A DNA stretch of 21,673 bases from a virus: positions 1 through 21,673 of IMG/VR virus record IMGVR_UViG_3300017743_002173; one strand, given 5' to 3'. The first letter of the stretch is position 1; each line of letters starts with the position of its first letter. The notes beneath the pieces are model-generated. The model saw nothing but the letters and a program-made list of their open reading frames with translations, had not been told where the DNA came from and did not search any database. Of the stretch, positions 1 through 8,614 are shown piece after piece. Both the position numbers and the translations under genes were made by a program.

Positions 1-1
1 C

Positions 2-877
2 ACAAAGAAAAGAGTTATTATATCTACATGGCAATCAATATACAATCAACCTAAAAAATGGTTTAGTCAATTCGGTATGGTAATTGGTGATGAGGCACAC
101 TTATTTAAAGCAGTTTCATTAACTAAGATATTAACTAAATTAGAACAATGTAAATATAGAGTTGGTTTAACAGGTACTTTAGATGGTACAAAGACACACA
201 AATTAGTTTTAGAAGGACTGTTTGGTACAGTCAATAAGGTAATATCTACAAGTGAATTACAAGAAAATAAACAACTAGCCGATTTAAAAATATTTTGTTT
301 GGTATTACAACATGATAAAAACGCTAGACATTTTTTAAAAGATAAGACATATCAGGAAGAAATGGATTACTTGGTCGCTAATGAAAAGAGAAATAAATTT
401 ATTAGAAACTTAGCTGTAAACAGTATTGGAAATACACTATGTTTGTTTCAGTATGTAGAAAAACACGGAACAATTTTAAAACAAATGATAGAAGACAAAG
501 CAGAAAACAAAAAAGTTTTCTTTGTCTATGGAGGAGTTGAAACAGATGAACGAGAAAAAATCAGAGAAATCACCGAAAAATCGGATAACGCCATTATTGT
601 GGCTTCTTACGGCACTTTCTCAACCGGAATTAATATACGGAATTTGCATAACATTATTTTTGCTAGTCCTTCTAAATCTCGCATAAGAAATTTACAAAGT
701 ATTGGTAGAGGTTTAAGATTAAAAGATAATAAATCAGAAGCTACATTATACGATATATCAGATGATTTAACTTATAATGAAAAAGAGAATTACACTTTGG
801 CACACTTTAGAGAAAGAATAAATATATATGGACAAGAAGAGTTTAATTACGAAATACATAACGTAGAGTTAAAGTAA
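2..877 (+). CDS. uvsW: UvsW-like DNA/RNA helicase, C-terminal part (5' truncated by window edge)
   Basis: This is the 3' part of an ATP-dependent superfamily 2 helicase of the T4 UvsW type, which unwinds branched DNA and R-loops during recombination-dependent replication. The reading frame is open from base 2, upstream of the first ATG at 77, so the gene begins outside the window. The first visible residues read ISTWQSIYNQP, as expected just before motif II. Motif II itself is GDEAH (about 86-100). A motif III-like GLTGTLDG follows, and the second RecA-like domain carries ASYGTFSTGINIRNL (motif V) and QSIGRGLR (motif VI, near 700-720). About 290 codons are present; T4 UvsW is about 500. One base separates the stop from the next ATG. 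Codons around 520-650 look less AT-biased than the rest. Confidence 0.93.
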   Translation, partial: TKKRVIISTWQSIYNQPKKWFSQFGMVIGDEAHLFKAVSLTKILTKLEQCKYRVGLTGTLDGTKTHKLVLEGLFGTVNKVISTSELQENKQLADLKIFCLVLQHDKNARHFLKDKTYQEEMDYLVANEKRNKFIRNLAVNSIGNTLCLFQYVEKHGTILKQMIEDKAENKKVFFVYGGVETDEREKIREITEKSDNAIIVASYGTFSTGINIRNLHNIIFASPSKSRIRNLQSIGRGLRLKDNKSEATLYDISDDLTYNEKENYTLAHFRERINIYGQEEFNYEIHNVELK

Positions 878-878
878 T

Positions 879-1292
879 ATGGAACAAGATATAAAAATAG
901 TCAAACTGGTAAACGGCGATGATATTGTTTGCAATATGCCAAACGAACAATTGCCAACTAATTCACCAATGTTAAGAGTAGAGCGACCATTTCAAATAAA
1001 GTATGTACCTCAAATGACACCAGGTGGTGTTAAAGATTATGTAGCTTTAATGAAGTGGGCGGCTTACACACATGATATTGTTATTACTATCCCTAAAGAT
1101 AAAATTATAACAATAACAAATGCTACAGATGAGATGAGTAAAAGTTATGCTAATTTTTCCAAAGATTATGATAAACTAGAAAAGAAAATAGACGACAATG
1201 TGTTCCGAAATGATGAATTGTCCGATGAAGAGAATGAGAAATTAAATGAAATATTTAATAGTTTTAGAGATGTTAAGAAGGTACTTAATTAG
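879..1292 (+). CDS. Conserved phage protein, possible Sm-like (LSM) fold
   Basis: A 137-residue soluble protein that starts one base after the uvsW stop, so translation is probably coupled; no Shine-Dalgarno (SD) is visible. The N-terminus (IKIVKLVNGDDIVCNMP) and a central IVITIPKDKIITITNAT look like the two short strand motifs of an Sm-like small barrel. Between them lies a segment (RPFQIKYVPQMTPGGVKDYVALMKWAAYT) of a kind I recall in small uncharacterised proteins beside uvsW and gene 55 in marine T4-like phages. The C-terminal third is charged and probably helical. The Sm-like assignment is inference from pattern only, and no enzymatic residues stand out. A 6-bp inverted repeat (AGGTAC/GTACCT, 1279-1297) overlaps the stop codon. 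Confidence 0.75.
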   Translation: MEQDIKIVKLVNGDDIVCNMPNEQLPTNSPMLRVERPFQIKYVPQMTPGGVKDYVALMKWAAYTHDIVITIPKDKIITITNATDEMSKSYANFSKDYDKLEKKIDDNVFRNDELSDEENEKLNEIFNSFRDVKKVLN

Positions 1293-1325
1293 TACCTAAT
1301 AGCCCTTATCACAGGCGACACGCCT

Positions 1326-1353
1326 ATTATAACTAAAATTATTCAAATGTCAA
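1326..1353 (-). promoter_or_regulatory. Divergent consensus sigma70-type promoter (antisense)
   Basis: Read on the - strand: TTGACA (1353-1348), a 16-base spacer, then TATAAT (1331-1326), both hexamers being exact consensus. It is preceded by GGAGCA, giving GGAGCATTGACA, the same extended -35 as at 16178 and 17793. Transcription would start near 1319 and run antisense to the 3' end of the Sm-like gene. An AGGTAC/GTACCT hairpin followed by TTCTT (1297-1275, - strand) could end it after about 45 nt. No coding sequence is served. Confidence 0.5.
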
Positions 1354-1367
1354 TGCTCCAATGAACA

Positions 1368-1396
1368 TTGACAAAAACAAAAAATAATGATATAGT
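1368..1396 (+). promoter_or_regulatory. Near-consensus sigma70-type promoter of the gp55 operon
   Basis: TTGACA at 1368-1373, a 17-base spacer, and TATAGT at 1391-1396. The predicted start (about 1403) lies only about 3 bases before the gp55 ATG at 1406, so the first cistron would be essentially leaderless. The -35 is the right arm of a perfect dyad, GTCAATG (1349-1355) / CATTGAC (1366-1372), whose left arm contains the -35 of the divergent promoter. Confidence 0.75.
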
Positions 1397-1405
1397 GAGT
1401 ATATT

Positions 1406-1957
1406 ATGAGATCAAAAAAAGAAAAAGAACATTACGTTAATAATAAAGAGTTTTTGCAGGCCATGATTGGTTACAAAAACGCTGTTGAAAAGGCTGCAAA
1501 AGCAAAACAGGAGAAACCACCTGTAACAGATTATATTGGTAGTTGTTTCTTAAAAATCGCAAACCACTTATCGTATAGACCTAACTTTATAAACTATACG
1601 TTTAAAGACGACATGATTTCCGACGGAATTGAAAACTGTTTGCAATATTTGGATAACTTTAATCCAGATAAATCAAACAACCCCTTTGCCTACTTTACAC
1701 AAATTATCTACTATGCGTTTATTCGTAGAATACAGAAAGAAAAAAAACAAACTACAATTAAGAATAAATTAATAATAGACGCCAACTATGATGATATGAC
1801 ATTACAACCAGGTGAAGATAGGGAGTTTAGAAATCAATTCTCAGAATTTTTAAGACAAAATACTACTATAGATGATTCTGTGGTGGCTAAAGAAAAAGTC
1901 AAAAAAGAAAGAAAAAAGAAAACAGTTAAGAAATCGACACTAGAATATTTTTTATAA
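1406..1957 (+). CDS. 55: gp55-like sigma factor for late transcription
   Basis: A 183-residue homologue of T4 gp55, the small sigma-like factor that, with the sliding clamp, directs host RNA polymerase to late promoters of the TATAAATA type. The conserved block is LKIANHLSYRPNFINYTFKDDMISDGIENCLQYLDNFNPDKSNNPFAYFTQIIYYAFIRRI, split here only for reference to residues about 49-110: it matches the sigma region 2-like core (DMISDGIENC, NPFAYFTQIIYYAFIRRI). The ends are lysine-rich. T4 gp55 is of similar length. The ATG at 1406 is the first possible start, because an in-frame stop lies at 1388. No SD precedes it and the promoter sits directly upstream. The stop overlaps the next ATG (TAATG). Two TATAAATA sites downstream are its likely targets. 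Confidence 0.92.
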   Translation: MRSKKEKEHYVNNKEFLQAMIGYKNAVEKAAKAKQEKPPVTDYIGSCFLKIANHLSYRPNFINYTFKDDMISDGIENCLQYLDNFNPDKSNNPFAYFTQIIYYAFIRRIQKEKKQTTIKNKLIIDANYDDMTLQPGEDREFRNQFSEFLRQNTTIDDSVVAKEKVKKERKKKTVKKSTLEYFL

Positions 1958-3522
1958 TGAAAACTGACAGAATAATTATTGTTGGTGGTGGATCAGCAGG
2001 CTGGATGACGGCTGCTACTTTATCACATCAATTTCCTAAAAAAGAAATTACACTAATCGAATCACCAAATGCGCCTATCATTGGTGTTGGTGAAAGTACG
2101 ATAGGTAAAATTAATAATTGGCTATCTTTATTACAAATCAAAGATACTGATTTTATGAAACATACAGACGCTTCATATAAATTAAGTATTAGATTTGAAG
2201 ACTTTTATAAAAAGGGAGCTGGTGCATTTCACTATCCTTTTCAACAACCAAAAACAGATAATACAGCAAATGGATTAAATGATTGGGTATTAAGAAAAGA
2301 CGCCTTAAACGGAGAACTAGATGTTTCTGATTATGCAGACTCGTATTGTTCAATTATGGGTTTAATAAACAATAATACTTTTGCAAAAGATGATATACCA
2401 GACTTCTTATTTAATAGAGATTGTGCTTATCATTTTGACGCTATCAAGTTTGGTCAATACTTAAAAAATCATAGATGTAAAAATGTCAAACATATAGTAG
2501 AAGATATTACAGAGGTAGAAACAGATGAAAGAGGCATTAAGAATTTAAATGGTAAGTATTATGCTGATCTGTTTATTGATTGTACAGGATTTAAAAGATT
2601 ACTAATACAAGAAAACTTAAAAGAAGAGTTTACTAGTTATGAAGATATACTACCAAACAATAGAGCATTAGCAACACATATAGAGTACGGTTATGGTGAA
2701 ATAGAAAAAGATTTAAAACCATATACTAATTGTACAGCTATAGAAAACGGCTGGGTTTGGAATATACCATTGTATAGTAGAATGGGTGCTGGTTATGTTT
2801 ATTCAGATAAGTATGTTACCAGAGAACAGGCAGAAATAGAATTTAAAGAACATTTAAAATCACAAGGATTAAATCATACTAATTTAAAATTTAAAGATAT
2901 AAAATTTACACCAGGTACTATCAACAGACCATTTAGTAAAAATGTTGTTGCAATAGGATTGTCGTCTGGTTTTATCGAGCCTTTAGAATCAAATAGTTTA
3001 TTTACAACACATGATAATCTATTACATTTAATAAGAATTATAAACAGAGGTGAAGTAAACCAGTTTGATAGAGATACTTATAACTTAACAGTAAAAGATA
3101 AGTTTAGAGCATTTGCTGAATTTGTTGCAATGCATTATGCCTTATCACATAGAAGTGATACTCAATATTGGGTTGACGTACAAAATAGAAAGTATGAAAA
3201 GAACATAGATACAAATGAGTTTGTTAGATTTACAGATGGTTTTACTCATGCTATTACCGATAGAATGATACAAAGACAATATCCAAAACATGAAGGATTT
3301 AATTTCATTGCTACAGGTATGAGATACTTTGCTACAGATTTATCTACAGAAATTAAATTTGATTTAAGACCAGAATACGACATAGAACTAACAAAAGAAC
3401 ACATTGTAACAGCTACAGAATATCTAGTAAAACAAAAGAATGAGTGGAATGAATTAGGTAAAAAACAAAAATCATTGTACAAATACTTGAAAGAAAACAT
3501 ATATGAAAATAGCACTTCTTAA
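1957..3522 (+). CDS. Flavin-dependent halogenase (tryptophan halogenase family, VirX1-like)
   Basis: A 521-residue FAD-dependent halogenase. This family uses FADH2, O2 and halide to make a hypohalous acid that passes along a tunnel to a catalytic lysine. Visible features: the nucleotide-binding GGGSAGWMTAA (residues 10-20), GVGESTI (43-49), a lysine at 75 in the context ASYKLSIRF that aligns with catalytic Lys79 of PrnA, the family motif WxWxIP as WVWNIP (266-271), and GFIEPLES (338-345), whose first Glu matches the second catalytic residue. Length is normal for the family. Cyanophage Syn10 encodes a characterised relative, VirX1, with broad substrate range and a preference for iodide. A separate flavin reductase is not seen in the window. 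The gene overlaps gp55 by 1 base and gp47 by 20 bases, so it is embedded in the recombination operon. Its substrate cannot be read from sequence. Confidence 0.92.
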   Translation: MKTDRIIIVGGGSAGWMTAATLSHQFPKKEITLIESPNAPIIGVGESTIGKINNWLSLLQIKDTDFMKHTDASYKLSIRFEDFYKKGAGAFHYPFQQPKTDNTANGLNDWVLRKDALNGELDVSDYADSYCSIMGLINNNTFAKDDIPDFLFNRDCAYHFDAIKFGQYLKNHRCKNVKHIVEDITEVETDERGIKNLNGKYYADLFIDCTGFKRLLIQENLKEEFTSYEDILPNNRALATHIEYGYGEIEKDLKPYTNCTAIENGWVWNIPLYSRMGAGYVYSDKYVTREQAEIEFKEHLKSQGLNHTNLKFKDIKFTPGTINRPFSKNVVAIGLSSGFIEPLESNSLFTTHDNLLHLIRIINRGEVNQFDRDTYNLTVKDKFRAFAEFVAMHYALSHRSDTQYWVDVQNRKYEKNIDTNEFVRFTDGFTHAITDRMIQRQYPKHEGFNFIATGMRYFATDLSTEIKFDLRPEYDIELTKEHIVTATEYLVKQKNEWNELGKKQKSLYKYLKENIYENSTS

Positions 3523-4549
3523 CGATACACACTTTGGTTGTAGAAACGATAGTCCAGCTTTTATGGAGTATCAAAATAGATTTTACAATGAATTGTTTTT
3601 TCCTTATTTAAAAGAACATAACATAAACACACTTGTTCATTTAGGTGATGTAGTTGATAGAAGAAAGTTTATTAACCATAATACAGCACATAACTTTAAG
3701 AAAGTATTTTGGGACAAGATAGATGAAATGAAACTAGATACACATATTATCATTGGTAACCACGATACTTACTATAAGAATACCAATGAAATAAATGCAA
3801 TGTCTAATTTAAGTATTAGTAAAGAGGCTAAAGTATATACAAGACCAACTGAGGTTACATTTGACAATTTAGATATATTGTTTTTACCTTGGATTTGTGA
3901 TGATAATTATGATGATAGTATTTACAAGATAGATAATTCAACATCATTAATAGCTATGGGTCATTTAGAAGTTAAAGGTTTTGAAATGCACAAAGGAGTT
4001 TATAACGACCACGGTTTAGATAAAAGTCAATTTACTAAATTTGAAAAAGTTATATCTGGCCACTTTCATAAAAAATCAGATGATGGTAGAGTGTATTACC
4101 TAGGCACACAATACGAAATAACATGGTCAGATTATGGTTGTCCTAAAGGCTTTCATATATTTGATACAGAAACAAGAGAATTGGAACGTATATCTAATCC
4201 TATAAAAATTCATAAGAAGATAATATACAATGATAAAGAAAACAATTACTTAGATTTTGATTATACTGATTATGAAAGGTGTTTTGTTAAAGTATTCATA
4301 TCACAAAAAACTGATGAAAATATGTACAATACATTTATAGAAAAGTTTTATAACAATACTAACGTACATGAATTACAAATAATAGATGATCCTACAGATT
4401 TAAATACAACAGTAAGTGATAATATATTAGAACAAGGAGAAGATACTATGACATTTTTAGAAAATTACATAGATCAAATAGAAACAGACGTTGATAAACA
4501 AAAGTTAAAAGCTTTTGCAAAAGACCTTTATACAGAGGCAGGTGAATAA
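3503..4549 (+). CDS. 47: gp47-like recombination nuclease subunit (SbcD/Mre11 family)
   Basis: A 348-residue metallophosphoesterase, the nuclease half of the gp46/gp47 complex that resects DNA ends for recombination-dependent replication. The phosphoesterase motifs appear in order: DTH (8-10), GDVVDRR (48-54), GNHD (85-88), a GH at 153-154 and GHFH (186-189). Length is close to T4 gp47 (339). The start lies inside the 3' end of the halogenase gene, and the stop overlaps the ATG of the following oxygenase (TAATGG). In T4, genes 47 and 46 are also close neighbours; here a 2OG oxygenase gene separates them. Confidence 0.95.
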   Translation: MKIALLNDTHFGCRNDSPAFMEYQNRFYNELFFPYLKEHNINTLVHLGDVVDRRKFINHNTAHNFKKVFWDKIDEMKLDTHIIIGNHDTYYKNTNEINAMSNLSISKEAKVYTRPTEVTFDNLDILFLPWICDDNYDDSIYKIDNSTSLIAMGHLEVKGFEMHKGVYNDHGLDKSQFTKFEKVISGHFHKKSDDGRVYYLGTQYEITWSDYGCPKGFHIFDTETRELERISNPIKIHKKIIYNDKENNYLDFDYTDYERCFVKVFISQKTDENMYNTFIEKFYNNTNVHELQIIDDPTDLNTTVSDNILEQGEDTMTFLENYIDQIETDVDKQKLKAFAKDLYTEAGE

Positions 4550-5199
4550 TGGACGAAGAGTACAAATTAGAATACAAATATTATCATTGGGGACCTTTTG
4601 TTATGCAAACAAAGATAACAGAGGAACTTAGATTATGGATGTTAGATGAGGCTAGAAAACAACAAGAAAACTTTAATAAAGAATTAGCTGGTCATTTAAA
4701 ATATCAGTTTAAATATACAGATGAAGTTGCTGGCCAGTTTTATGAAAAAACACAACCAATATTTAAAATGTATAGACAAGGTCATGTTGACTTTCATGGA
4801 TCAAAAGGTAAAGAAGTTAGATATGTTGGCAGGTCATTATGGGTAAACTTTATGAAACCTGGTGATTGGAATCCACCACATATACATGGTGGTGATTTTT
4901 CTTTTGTTGTTTACTTAGATGTACCCGATGAATTAAGAAAAGAGTTTAAAGAGTTTGAAGGAACAAGTGCTGGTCCAGGTAGTATTACATTTGATTATGG
5001 TACAGAATCACGTCCTAAATGGGCTACAAATGCACATCATCATTATCCAGAGTCAGGAGATATGATAATATTTCCAGCATTAACAGCTCATTCAGTAGCA
5101 CCTTTTAAAACTGATTGTACAAGAATATCTGTTAGTGGTAATTTAACTTACGAACTAAATGATAACAATAATTTAGACAGGATAGATGATTACTTTTAA
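4549..5199 (+). CDS. Putative 2OG-Fe(II) oxygenase (first of five)
   Basis: A 216-residue protein with the double-stranded beta-helix pattern of Fe(II)/2-oxoglutarate dioxygenases. RSLWVNFMKPGDWNPPHIHGGD places His111 or His113 with Asp116 as candidate proximal ligands; the exact pair is uncertain. The distal His is probably His181 (FPALTAHSV), and the 2OG-binding Arg is probably Arg192 (TRISVSGNL). The surrounding layout (PGDMIIFP-like ESGDMIIFPALTAHSVAPF) resembles putative oxygenases common in marine T4-like phages. It is inserted between gp47 (1-base overlap) and gp46 (14-base overlap). The substrate is unknown; protein, nucleic acid or a small molecule are all possible. Confidence 0.85.
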   Translation: MDEEYKLEYKYYHWGPFVMQTKITEELRLWMLDEARKQQENFNKELAGHLKYQFKYTDEVAGQFYEKTQPIFKMYRQGHVDFHGSKGKEVRYVGRSLWVNFMKPGDWNPPHIHGGDFSFVVYLDVPDELRKEFKEFEGTSAGPGSITFDYGTESRPKWATNAHHHYPESGDMIIFPALTAHSVAPFKTDCTRISVSGNLTYELNDNNNLDRIDDYF

Positions 5200-6901
5200 G
5201 AAAATAAGATATAAAAACTTTTTATCTACAGGTAATACACCAATAGAAGTAGATTTAAATAAGTCAGATACAACTTTAATAGTAGGTAAAAATGGTAGTG
5301 GTAAATCTACACTACTTGACGCCTTGTGTTACGTCTTATTTAACAAACCATTTCGTATGATTAAGAAAGAACAAATGGTTAACACTATTAACAATGGTGA
5401 TTGTATTGTAGAAGTTGATTTTGATGTTGGTACAAAACAATATAAAGTTATTAGAACAATAAAACCAAACAGCTTTGAGATATATTGCAATGGTAAATTA
5501 CTAAACCAAGACGCAAGTACTATTGACTATCAAAAATACCTAGAAAAAAATATAATGAAATTAAACTATCGTTCTTTTTTACAGGTTGTTTTATTAGGTT
5601 CTTCATCATATGAGCCATTTATGAAGATGAAACCAAGATATAGACGAGAAGTTGTTGAAGAGATACTTGATATCAGAGTTTTTGGCTTAATGGACTTGAT
5701 TTTACGTTCTCAACAGAGTGATTTACAAAAAAAGTTAACGGAGGTACGCCACCAATGTGAATTGATTAAGACGAAGTATCAAACTGAAGCAAAACATCTT
5801 AAATCACTGGAAGACCAAGGGACAGACTTCCAGACCTATAAAAAGAAAACGCTAGATAAAAACGATCAGGATACGAAGAATTATCAGAAAAAGATACAAA
5901 AGTTAAATGAAGAGATAGCCGTGTCAAAAGAGAAGATAAAAGACAGAATGGACCATGACATCAAGCTAAATAAACTTCAAAAATTAGAAACTCAGATAGA
6001 AACTAATCTAAACTCACATAGAAAAACACTCCAGTTTTTTAAAGACAATGATACTTGTCCTACTTGTACACAAACAATAGATGTAAATTTAAAAACTAGT
6101 AAATGTGACCACGAACAAAAACATATTACTAAATTAGAATCTGGTATAAATCAACTACTAGATGAAATATCTAAGACAGAAATTAAAGTCACCGAGTTTT
6201 CTTCTATATCAAATAAAATAAATGATATGAATGTTGAGATTGCTAAAATAACCTCATCATTAGAGAATATTAAAAGATATAGTGATGATATACACGAAGA
6301 GTTACAAATATCTGAAAAAGGTAATATAGACATAGAAAGTATAAAGAAAGACTTAGAGAATATGGCTATTGATCTAAAAGAAGCTGAAGAAAACCTATCT
6401 AAAGTACAAGAAGAAAAAGGTTATGTAGATATACTAAGAGAGATATTAAACGACAAAGGTGCTAAGGCACAGATTATTAAGAAGTATTTACCAATAATGA
6501 ATACATTAATTAATCAACATCTACAATCTATGGATTTTTATGTTAACTTTAACTTAGATGAAGAGTTTAACGAAACAATCAAAAGTAGATTTAGAGATAA
6601 CTTTAATTATAATAACTTTAGTGAAGGTGAGAAGATGAGAATAGACCTTGCCTTACTATTTACTTGGCGACAAATAGCTAAAATGAAAAACAGTACAAAT
6701 ACAAATCTATTAATACTAGATGAAATATTTGATAGTAGTTTAGATGGTCAAGGTATGGATGATTTCTTTAAAATAATAAAACAATTTGAAAAAGAGAACA
6801 TCTTTATAATATCACATAAGGGAGATATATTGTTTGATAAGTTTACAAACATAGTTAAGTTTGAGAAGTATAAAAACTTTACTAGATTAGAGAGGGCTTA
6901 A
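5186..6901 (+). CDS. 46: gp46-like recombination ATPase subunit (SbcC/Rad50 family)
   Basis: A 571-residue SMC-like ATPase, partner of gp47. Walker A is GKNGSGKS (34-41). Coiled-coil arms of about 150 residues each side flank a zinc-hook CPTC (291-294; the usual CxxC). The C-terminal lobe has the ABC signature NFSEGEKMRIDLALLF and Walker B LLILDEIFDSSLD, followed by FIISHKG (switch His). Length matches T4 gp46 (560). It begins 14 bases inside the preceding oxygenase gene, and its last base overlaps the next start codon. Bases about 5720-5960, which encode the first coiled-coil arm, use noticeably more G/C-ending codons (ACG, CTG, GGG, TCC-like) than flanking DNA, suggesting a recombined patch. 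Confidence 0.95.
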   Translation: MITFKKIRYKNFLSTGNTPIEVDLNKSDTTLIVGKNGSGKSTLLDALCYVLFNKPFRMIKKEQMVNTINNGDCIVEVDFDVGTKQYKVIRTIKPNSFEIYCNGKLLNQDASTIDYQKYLEKNIMKLNYRSFLQVVLLGSSSYEPFMKMKPRYRREVVEEILDIRVFGLMDLILRSQQSDLQKKLTEVRHQCELIKTKYQTEAKHLKSLEDQGTDFQTYKKKTLDKNDQDTKNYQKKIQKLNEEIAVSKEKIKDRMDHDIKLNKLQKLETQIETNLNSHRKTLQFFKDNDTCPTCTQTIDVNLKTSKCDHEQKHITKLESGINQLLDEISKTEIKVTEFSSISNKINDMNVEIAKITSSLENIKRYSDDIHEELQISEKGNIDIESIKKDLENMAIDLKEAEENLSKVQEEKGYVDILREILNDKGAKAQIIKKYLPIMNTLINQHLQSMDFYVNFNLDEEFNETIKSRFRDNFNYNNFSEGEKMRIDLALLFTWRQIAKMKNSTNTNLLILDEIFDSSLDGQGMDDFFKIIKQFEKENIFIISHKGDILFDKFTNIVKFEKYKNFTRLERA

Positions 6902-7485
6902 TGAATTTATTTTCAACATATTTACATCATGTAAATAACAAAGAACTATCAGATAGTTTAAAAGGTCATTGTGACCAGATATTAAGTGAAGTACAACCAC
7001 ATAAAGATTACCCGATAGGTAGAACAAGTTACTTTGATAATACACTAAGAAAAAAGTACCAAGAAACATTTTTACCATTTACAGATTTTGTATATGAACA
7101 AACATTAGAATATTTAAAAGTATTAGATGTAAAACAAAATGAAATAAACATTAGTCTGGTAGATTGGTGGGTATCAGATATGCAAAAACATGGTTCACAT
7201 GACTCACACACGCATACGCCAGGTTCAGTAATAAGTGGTAATTTTTATATTGATATTGATCCAGGTAGTTCACAAATAAATTTTTATGACGCTGACGCCG
7301 ATCATAACATATTAGCTGATTTACCCTTTAATAGTTATAATTGTTACAATAGTTCAATTTGGAATGTACCACCTAAAGAAGGATTACTTTTAATGTGGCC
7401 TGCTAATCTAAGACATGGTGTAGAAACTAATATGACAAATAAAAGAATAGCTATCTCTTTTAATGTAAACGTAACCAAAAAATGA
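6901..7485 (+). CDS. Putative 2OG-Fe(II) oxygenase (second of five; TIGR02466-like)
   Basis: A 194-residue protein of the phage-type putative 2OG-Fe(II) oxygenase family. The core reads SLVDWWVSDMQKHGSHDSHTHTPGSVISGNFYIDID, with proximal ligands His103 and His105 (an HxH in place of HxD). It continues through GLLLMWPANLRHGVETN, giving distal His172, to KRIAISFNVNV, giving the likely 2OG-anchoring Arg182. The HxH arrangement recurs in the fifth oxygenase (9159-9788), so those two are probably paralogues. It starts at the last base of gp46 (TAATG) and overlaps the next gene by 4 bases, so it belongs to the same operon. Substrate unknown. Confidence 0.88.
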   Translation: MNLFSTYLHHVNNKELSDSLKGHCDQILSEVQPHKDYPIGRTSYFDNTLRKKYQETFLPFTDFVYEQTLEYLKVLDVKQNEINISLVDWWVSDMQKHGSHDSHTHTPGSVISGNFYIDIDPGSSQINFYDADADHNILADLPFNSYNCYNSSIWNVPPKEGLLLMWPANLRHGVETNMTNKRIAISFNVNVTKK

Positions 7486-8111
7486 AATACCCAATAACAA
7501 TAGTTGATAACTTTTATGGCAATCCAGATAAAGTCAGAGGGTTGGCATTACAACAAGAGTTTAAACAAACTACAAAAGGTGGTTTTCCAGGTAAAAGAAC
7601 AAAATCTTTACATGAAATAAATTCAGAGTTGTTTCATTTCTTTAATCATAAGTTGTTTTCAATATACTATAATGTAGAGGAAGAAAATTTAAGATGGAAA
7701 GTAGATACTTGTTTTGACAAAGCTTATCCTTTTGACAAACACCATAGTGAAGGCTGGATACATAACGACAGTAACGAAAGTAAACTAGTTGGTGTATTAT
7801 ATCTATCACCTCATTGTGATGTAGGTACTTCTTTCTATGATAAACCAGAAGGCTATGATGAGTTTGCATCCGATATAGAATTAAGAAGACAATTTTATAT
7901 AGATAGAAAAGAAAAAGATTTATACTTAGAAAGACAGGCATTACATAATTCTAATTTTACAAAAACATTAGAAGTAAAAGGTAAGTATAATAGATTAGTT
8001 GTATATGATTCAAAGTATTACCATGGTTTTGACAACATAAGTATGGTTGATGAAAGATTAATACAAGTATTTCATGTAGAAGAGTTATCTACAGAAAGAA
8101 CACCGATATGA
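7482..8111 (+). CDS. Putative 2OG-Fe(II) oxygenase-like protein (third of five; DUF6445-like)
   Basis: A 209-residue protein. Residues around 92-110 read WIHNDSNESKLVGVLYLSP, with His94 and Asp96 forming an HxD. RLVVYDSKYYHGFDNI supplies distal His181, and ERLIQVFHVEEL supplies Arg192, the expected spacing for a 2OG oxygenase. The N-terminal sequence ITIVDNFYGNPDKVRGLAL recalls a family annotated as DUF6445, which is fold-related to prolyl hydroxylases. A charged insertion (about residues 121-158) separates the two metal-binding halves. It overlaps both neighbours by 4 bases (ATGA). Enzymatic activity is inferred from the triad only. Confidence 0.8.
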   Translation: MKYPITIVDNFYGNPDKVRGLALQQEFKQTTKGGFPGKRTKSLHEINSELFHFFNHKLFSIYYNVEEENLRWKVDTCFDKAYPFDKHHSEGWIHNDSNESKLVGVLYLSPHCDVGTSFYDKPEGYDEFASDIELRRQFYIDRKEKDLYLERQALHNSNFTKTLEVKGKYNRLVVYDSKYYHGFDNISMVDERLIQVFHVEELSTERTPI

Positions 8112-8614
8112 TAGAAGATTACAAAGTAATAGACGATTTTTTACCAAAGGCAGCCTTTGAAGACCTAAAAAGAGTACATTTAGATACTAACTTTCCTTGG
8201 TTTTATATACCTTTTGTAGCTGAGGAAGAAGACAACGATAACTTTTATTTTATACATCGTTTCTTTTATAACAACAAAGTGAAATCTGATTATTTCAAGG
8301 AGTGTTGCCTTCCTTTATTAAATGGTATAGGATACTATAATATAAAAGATATTATAAGAATTAAATCTAACTTGTTTACTAAATCATCAAGTCAGATTGA
8401 ACATGGTGTACACATTGATTACGATGTAGATCATATAACAGGTGTATATTCAGTAAATACAAATAATGGCTATACACAATTTGATGATGGCACAAAGATT
8501 GAGTCAATAGAAAACAGAATGTTATTATTTCATGGACAAAAACCACATCAAAGTGTATCACAAACAGATACTAAACAAAGAATAAATATCAACATAAATT
8601 ACATAGGGCAATAA
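8108..8614 (+). CDS. Putative 2OG-Fe(II) oxygenase (fourth of five, minimal)
   Basis: A short 168-residue protein. VHIDYDVDHITGVYSVNTNNGYTQF contains an HxD (His102, Asp104) followed by the typical beta-strand pattern. NRMLLFHGQKPHQSVSQTDTKQRININI provides the distal His (His147 preferred over His142) and Arg158. This HxD...H...R order is the classic Fe(II)/2OG layout and is the clearest of the five. It starts within the previous gene (ATGATAG overlap), and its stop directly abuts the ATG of the deformylase gene. Substrate unknown. Confidence 0.85.
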   Translation: MIEDYKVIDDFLPKAAFEDLKRVHLDTNFPWFYIPFVAEEEDNDNFYFIHRFFYNNKVKSDYFKECCLPLLNGIGYYNIKDIIRIKSNLFTKSSSQIEHGVHIDYDVDHITGVYSVNTNNGYTQFDDGTKIESIENRMLLFHGQKPHQSVSQTDTKQRINININYIGQ

